Shown piece by piece: positions 6,097 through 9,971 of a stretch of DNA of 9,971 nucleotides. Position numbers and translations under genes: made by a program. The notes under the pieces are model-generated. The model did not search any database and was not told the DNA's origin. It was given only the letters and a program-made list of their open reading frames with translations. Every line of letters begins with the position of its first letter. Position 1 is the stretch's first letter. This stretch comes from an uncultured Ventosimonas sp. (lineage in GTDB: Bacteria > Pseudomonadota > Gammaproteobacteria > Pseudomonadales > Pseudomonadaceae). The stretch spans positions 1 to 9,971 of the forward strand of contig CALYQH010000026.1 of assembly GCA_945283395.1 (NCBI GenBank), read 5' to 3'.

Positions 6097-7497
6097 CTAT
6101 TTACTTTGTAAAATAATCTTTGCTGGGCTTTGTCCAATGGGCCAGTCACAGGTATAAAATTTATGCAAATTATGAGCATAAAATCTATAGCCTAAATTAG
6201 CTGTTACAGCTAACAGTTGGAAGTTACCAGCGGCCCATAAGCGTTTAAAAATATTTTTATACTGATAAATTTTTTTCCATGCTCTTTCATGTCCATCTGC
6301 TAATTGTTTTACAGTCATTAATTTAGGCTTAAAGACAACATGTTGAGCATCATAGAGTGACCAGTCTTGGGTTAAAATACGTTTCTCTTGCTCCAATCTT
6401 TTATAGAGTGGGGTGCCAGGAAAAGGCGTTAATACAGAAAAGCGAGGTAAATCGATAGCTGCATCTATGGCTAGCTCAACGGTAGCATCAAACGTATCAG
6501 GGGTATCATGATCTAAGCCAAATACAAAGCAGCCTTGAATAGAAATACCCAATTTATGCAAAGTAGCTATTAATTCTTTATAGTTTACTGATGAATTAAA
6601 CTTTTTACCTGCATCCCCTAGGCTACCGCTAGTAACAGTTTCTAAGCCAAGTAATAGACCTTTGCAGCCACTTTTGGCCATTAACTGCATTAGTTCTTGG
6701 TTGTGGGCAATAAGTACTGTGGATAGCCCAAACCATTGTACTTTTAGTGGGATAAGTGCAGTAAATAATTCTTTAGCATAATCTAAATCAGATACTAAAT
6801 TTAAATCAACAAAGATTAACTTACGTTTACCCGTTTTATTAACAAATTGCCTGATGTCTTCTATCACCCAAGTAACTGGATGTTGGTATTGTTTACGCCC
6901 CCACGCAGTGGGTGCAACACAAAACTCACAATCATGTGCGCAAGAACGGGTAGCTTCGAAAACAGCTTGGGTTAGAAAATACTTGCGATTGAAGCGTTCT
7001 CTTTCAGGAAAGGGTAATGAAGTATCACTAAGATCAAAGCATTGACTTTGTTTATAGCAAGGTTGTAAGTTATTTGCAAAGAAGTCATAAATGAGTTGCG
7101 GCCAAGTTTTTTCAGCATAGCCTATGCAGATGGTATCAGCATGCTGGGCAGCTTCCTCTGGCATAAGCGTCACATGTGGCCCGCCTAGTATTACCTTAAT
7201 TCCTCTGGCACGAAATTGATCTGCTAATTGATAGGCTCTTATAGCGGTGCCAGTAATAACTGTCAGGCCTATTAAATCAGCTTGTAAATCAGTAGGAATT
7301 TGCATAATTCCTTCATCTATTAAAGTGATTTCTATGGGTAGTTCTTTAGGAGTTAAGGCAGCTAAAGTAGTAAGAGTTAATGGTTGATAGCGGAGAGACT
7401 TTTTGAAAATGCCACCATTTGTTCTATATAAAGGCCCTTTGGGGGAAATGAGAACCATTTTCATTTTATGATTATTATAAGGATTTAATTTAGCCAT
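6097..7497 (-). CDS. B12-binding-domain radical SAM protein (rSAM-A), the divergent paralogue
   Basis: 466 residues. It has the same architecture as the three downstream paralogues but belongs to a different branch: the YDDR motif is replaced by LIDEG (59-63), GDAE by GYAE (126-129), and the WWxDPxYR block by SLYDAQHVVFKPKLM. Cluster cysteines are C186, C190 and C193 in TRSCAHDCEFC. FVDLN and GLET replace FxDDN and GFES, and FGLDHDT replaces the GYDxDT seen in its paralogues. It is first of the radical SAM series, so it may act on a different intermediate or catalyse a different reaction. The ATG at 7497 gives an extra 11 residues before MKMVLISPKG, which lines up with the other paralogue starts. 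An alternative start at 7464 lacks any ribosome site, while 7497 has only a distant AGG, so the start is uncertain. It ends TAG one codon before rSAM-B. Confidence 0.85.
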   Translation of the reverse strand: MAKLNPYNNHKMKMVLISPKGPLYRTNGGIFKKSLRYQPLTLTTLAALTPKELPIEITLIDEGIMQIPTDLQADLIGLTVITGTAIRAYQLADQFRARGIKVILGGPHVTLMPEEAAQHADTICIGYAEKTWPQLIYDFFANNLQPCYKQSQCFDLSDTSLPFPERERFNRKYFLTQAVFEATRSCAHDCEFCVAPTAWGRKQYQHPVTWVIEDIRQFVNKTGKRKLIFVDLNLVSDLDYAKELFTALIPLKVQWFGLSTVLIAHNQELMQLMAKSGCKGLLLGLETVTSGSLGDAGKKFNSSVNYKELIATLHKLGISIQGCFVFGLDHDTPDTFDATVELAIDAAIDLPRFSVLTPFPGTPLYKRLEQEKRILTQDWSLYDAQHVVFKPKLMTVKQLADGHERAWKKIYQYKNIFKRLWAAGNFQLLAVTANLGYRFYAHNLHKFYTCDWPIGQSPAKIILQSK

Positions 7498-7652
7498 CTT
7501 TAGCTACTACCTGTTTTAGCTTCTGTGCAATACCTCTATTATTACATAAACTAACGTTAAAGTAGCTATCTTTTATGGGCTAAATACCTTAACAATTTAT
7601 TAGTGTAACCCCCTTTAATTAAATAACTATATAAATTTAATGAGAAATCTAT
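7498..7652 (-). other. 155-base intergenic gap between the GH3 and radical SAM genes
   Basis: This is the only sizeable break in the run of genes. It is very AT-rich and contains no credible small gene or precursor peptide. No GC-rich stem followed by a T-run was found, so there is no clear terminator after the GH3 gene. It is the natural place for a second promoter driving the radical SAM operon. Confidence 0.5.
7538..7546 (-). promoter_or_regulatory. Possible extended -10 promoter element upstream of rSAM-A
   Basis: The minus strand reads TGT followed by AATAAT, five of six matches to TATAAT with a TGn extension, and would give a leader of about 35 bases before the ATG at 7497. No good -35 hexamer is present at the expected distance. 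In such AT-rich DNA this could be chance. Confidence 0.25.
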
Positions 7653-9170
7653 TTAATAGCTAAAAAAAGTTTGCCAAGGTTCTTTTAGTAGTGCTGGTAT
7701 TTTTATATCGCCTAATCTTTTCCCTTGTGCTAGCTGATAAGTCAAATAGCATTGGCTTGGATTATCTAACAATTGATAAGTTAAGGCTGATAATTGTTTT
7801 AGCTTTCTGGCATAAGCATATTGAGGATTATTACATAATGCTTGTTCTACGGAGGATAATAATGCTTTATTAATGTGCCAATACTCTTTATCTAATAATA
7901 AAGTGTAACCGCACTGCTGCTGGTTCGGGCATAGAGTAGCGAACCCCTTAATACTAGAAAGGCATTGGTTAACGAAACTTTCAGTAAGTTTTTCGCCGAC
8001 TAAATCAGAAGTAATGCCTGTTCTACCTAAGAACTTTAAAATAGCTTTATCATCTTGATAGCCTAGACAGCTAATAATATCTCCAGTTAAATAACGGTAC
8101 AGGCCACTATTAGTAGTTACTATCACTTGATAACTTGCTGCTGGTGTTAGTTCATGTGCTAGATAAAGTTGTCCTGTTTCAGTTAAAAACTCATAAAAAT
8201 TTATCTCAGTACAAAGTAGTGACTTATTATGTTGATTGGGAGTGCTAATAGTAGCCTCAGTTGAGAGTAAGCCTTTGGGCTGTATAACTACATTGGGGAA
8301 GTAGTCTTGTAAAACCTTAGCTAATGAATTTGAGGAGGCATCTGTCCAGCAGCTAATTAGCGTTAAATGTGGCCACAGCTCTCTAGTTTTTCTATTAGTT
8401 AAAAAACTACCTAATCTTTTAGCTGCTGACTTATTAGGTGGTAACGAATGATTAGCTATAACTGTACCAAAGTTCAGTATGTTTAATAATGTTATACTGT
8501 GCCGATCTAATGCTTTCATTAGCTCAATAAGAAAGCTAGGGCTCCAAATGGAAATGAGCCTTAAGTCATCATGATATATTAGATAATAAAGAGTTAGTAA
8601 TTGCCATTCTTCGACATTTTTGACCGCCCCTACTGTTAAGGGGACCGCTGATAACTTGAGAAAAGCAGATAGGTTTTCACGGCCTAGATAAAGAGCGTCT
8701 CCACCCCATATAGTAAAGCCTTGTTCGGTCAGTTGCGGTTTAGTAGTAGCTGGACTTAATGCCCAATAAACCGTACCAAACGTAAGATGATATTGATTAA
8801 TTATTTGCGCTAGCCAACTTAATAACGCTTGTCTAAAATCAGCTAGACCTTGTGCTGAATAAGGGATAAGTTTACCACCACTAATACTTCCTCCGGTTCG
8901 CTCAAAGGCTATTACGTCTCCTTTAAATAATTGATCTTTTGCTCCTATTAATAATTTGTTAATCCAAGGTAATAGTGATTCATAGTCAATAATAGGTACT
9001 TTGGCCTGATAATCTGCAATAGTCTTAATACTTGCAAATTGATAAGTTTTACCGTAAACACTAGTTTGATTGGCTTGTAAACAGTAGCTTAACCACTGAT
9101 ATTGAGCTTCTTTCGTAGGCTTGGTTGTAGCGGTTAAATATTGTGCGAAATGTAACCAAGGATTAGTCAT
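7653..9170 (-). CDS. GH3-family acyl-adenylating/amide-forming enzyme
   Basis: 505 residues, about the usual length for bacterial GH3 proteins. GH3 enzymes activate a carboxylic acid with ATP and pass the acyl group to an amine, commonly an amino acid; plant members conjugate jasmonate or auxin. Motifs in order: TSVYGKTYQF (36-45), KVPIIDYESL (57-66), ATP loop-like RTGGSISGGKLIP (91-103), IWSPSFLIELM (208-218), LLSTEATIS (301-309) in the place of the second adenylate motif, LYRYLTGDIISCLGY (357-371), and GRTGITSDLVGEKLTE (382-397). All fit the GH3 fold. The phosphate-binding loop is RTGGS where SSGTS is more usual. The ATG at 9170 overlaps the end of the upstream GNAT-like gene by 8 bases (ATGACTAA), so the two are coupled. 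Presumably cytoplasmic. The family call is strong; acid and amine partners are unknown, and the downstream radical SAM products are plausible candidates. Confidence 0.85.
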   Translation of the reverse strand: MTNPWLHFAQYLTATTKPTKEAQYQWLSYCLQANQTSVYGKTYQFASIKTIADYQAKVPIIDYESLLPWINKLLIGAKDQLFKGDVIAFERTGGSISGGKLIPYSAQGLADFRQALLSWLAQIINQYHLTFGTVYWALSPATTKPQLTEQGFTIWGGDALYLGRENLSAFLKLSAVPLTVGAVKNVEEWQLLTLYYLIYHDDLRLISIWSPSFLIELMKALDRHSITLLNILNFGTVIANHSLPPNKSAAKRLGSFLTNRKTRELWPHLTLISCWTDASSNSLAKVLQDYFPNVVIQPKGLLSTEATISTPNQHNKSLLCTEINFYEFLTETGQLYLAHELTPAASYQVIVTTNSGLYRYLTGDIISCLGYQDDKAILKFLGRTGITSDLVGEKLTESFVNQCLSSIKGFATLCPNQQQCGYTLLLDKEYWHINKALLSSVEQALCNNPQYAYARKLKQLSALTYQLLDNPSQCYLTYQLAQGKRLGDIKIPALLKEPWQTFFSY

Positions 9171-9876
9171 CTCGATAGTTAACCTGTGGATTTAAAAATA
9201 ACGGTTTAAGGCGATGATGTATATTAGTTTCGCTTAATTCACATAAGCAGACTAATTCATGTCCTTGATAATAATAAGGGTTTTTATGGATAAAGAATTG
9301 AGCAGACACTTTTTGTTGTTCATAGGGAGTAAGTTTAGTTAATGGTTTTTTCAAATAGCCATAGTTACTTGGACATTCAACTATTCCCGTTTGAATATTA
9401 TATAAGTTACCAAACTTTGCCACTGCGAGCTGGTCAGCTAATGCCTTTAACTTTGGTTGCTGGTTACGCCAATCGGGATAAAATTTTTGAGCAAATACCA
9501 CTAAATATTTATAGGTTTTATATCCTTTAACTAGTAAAAACCAATAAAGCTGCTGAGTTGGATATGTTTGCTTTAATAGCCCCATGCGGCTAATCCAAGC
9601 AGTAGGTATGGATCGTTGTTGCCTATGTGCTGGTGCTACTATGGTATCACCAGAATAGATAATAATGTGTTGGAGAAATGGATAAACTTGGAGCGTAGTA
9701 AAACCAACTATTTGCTGATCATACTCTAAAAATAATACTTCATCTTTTGCAGCAAGATCTTGATAAAATTTTGCCTTATCACTACCTGCATAGTATTCAA
9801 AATAGAGATTAGCCATTTGTTGTTGTTTGATGGGGCTAATAGTAGCTACCCTTTGAAAATAGGTTTGATAAGTCAT
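9163..9876 (-). CDS. Divergent GNAT-like protein paired with GH3
   Basis: 237 residues from the ATG at 9876. A GNAT-like core is suggested by the strand QQIVGFTTLQVY (54-65), then YSGDTIVAPAHRQQRSIPTA (74-93) where the acetyl-CoA loop should lie, and the distinctive YWFLLVKGYKTYKYLVVF (111-128) followed by AQKFYP. I have an impression of this KGYKTYxxL..FYP pattern in uncharacterised bacterial proteins, but cannot name the family. The canonical Q/RxxGxG/A loop is degenerate, so acetyltransferase activity is not assured. Reading from a TTG at 9906 would add ten residues, but AAAGGT at 9883-9888 with seven-base spacing points to 9876. It is the first gene in this run and overlaps the GH3 start by 8 bases, which argues for a joint function, for example presenting or modifying the substrate of the ligase. 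Confidence 0.68.
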   Translation of the reverse strand: MTYQTYFQRVATISPIKQQQMANLYFEYYAGSDKAKFYQDLAAKDEVLFLEYDQQIVGFTTLQVYPFLQHIIIYSGDTIVAPAHRQQRSIPTAWISRMGLLKQTYPTQQLYWFLLVKGYKTYKYLVVFAQKFYPDWRNQQPKLKALADQLAVAKFGNLYNIQTGIVECPSNYGYLKKPLTKLTPYEQQKVSAQFFIHKNPYYYQGHELVCLCELSETNIHHRLKPLFLNPQVNYRDD

Positions 9877-9882
9877 TGTAAT

Positions 9883-9888
9883 ACCTTT
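9883..9888 (-). promoter_or_regulatory. Ribosome binding site deciding the start of the first GNAT-like gene
   Basis: The minus strand reads AAAGGT, with seven bases between AAAGG and the ATG at 9876. No comparable site precedes the TTG at 9906. The remaining bases to 9971 are AT-rich; I see no confident promoter there, and the true one may lie beyond the window. Confidence 0.6.
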
Positions 9889-9971
9889 ATTTCCCTTTAG
9901 CTGCAATGCTTTAGTTAATAAATCACCACAATAATAGGTTACTACTGAAAGTTAGATATAATAATTGGATA

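Noticed and set aside
7501..7568. Inverted repeat TAGCTAC (7501-7507) and GTAGCTA (7562-7568) as a terminator or hairpin
   Set aside because: The arms are only seven bases with a loop of more than 50 bases, and no T-run follows.
7498..7652. A RiPP precursor peptide gene feeding the radical SAM enzymes
   Set aside because: No start codon with a ribosome site and a usable frame exists in this gap or in the other intergenic stretches, so a peptide substrate inside the window is not supported.
1..9971. Insertion sequences, CRISPR arrays, tRNA or rRNA genes
   Set aside because: No transposase-like protein, regularly spaced repeat, cloverleaf-like sequence or rRNA segment was recognised on either strand.

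Overview
This AT-rich window (well under half G+C by eye) carries one long run of genes, all on the minus strand, so it is read from right to left. Protein-level features suggest a low-GC gammaproteobacterium. The left edge holds the N-terminus of a Pseudomonas-type VgrG (type VI secretion spike), and the gene style (ATGA overlaps, AGAGG/AAGG ribosome sites, Gln/Leu-rich proteins) fits a host-associated relative of the Pseudomonadales. The genus is a guess.

Layout in order of transcription: (1) 9876-9163, a divergent GNAT-like protein; (2) 9170-7653, a GH3-family acyl-adenylating enzyme overlapping it by 8 bases; (3) a 155-base gap, 7652-7498, that may hold a second promoter; (4) 7497-6097, a cobalamin-binding-type radical SAM protein (rSAM-A); (5) 6093-4747, rSAM-B; (6) 4750-3725, a tandem GNAT-like protein; (7) 3728-2421, rSAM-C; (8) 2424-1081, rSAM-D; (9) 1084-632, a small integral membrane protein whose frame continues past two in-frame stops to 425, which looks like a decaying C-terminal half; (10) an approximately 300-base regulatory stretch with two dyads and a plausible promoter; (11) 121-1, the start of vgrG, cut by the window edge. 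Five junctions overlap as ATGA, GTGA or a slightly longer overlap, and the rSAM-A/rSAM-B gap is 3 bases. Genes 4-9 therefore almost certainly form one translationally coupled operon, and genes 1-2 a second unit or its promoter-proximal part.

Taken together this looks like a small-molecule biosynthesis cassette. Four non-identical B12-binding/radical SAM enzymes could perform successive methylations, cyclisations or other radical steps. The GH3 enzyme would activate a carboxylate and join it to an amine. The two GNAT-like proteins could acylate or bind an intermediate, and the membrane protein could host or export the product. I recognise no carrier protein, no PKS/NRPS and no precursor peptide, and I cannot match the cassette to a characterised pathway. 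Family assignments rest on motifs read from the translations; the substrate and product are unknown.
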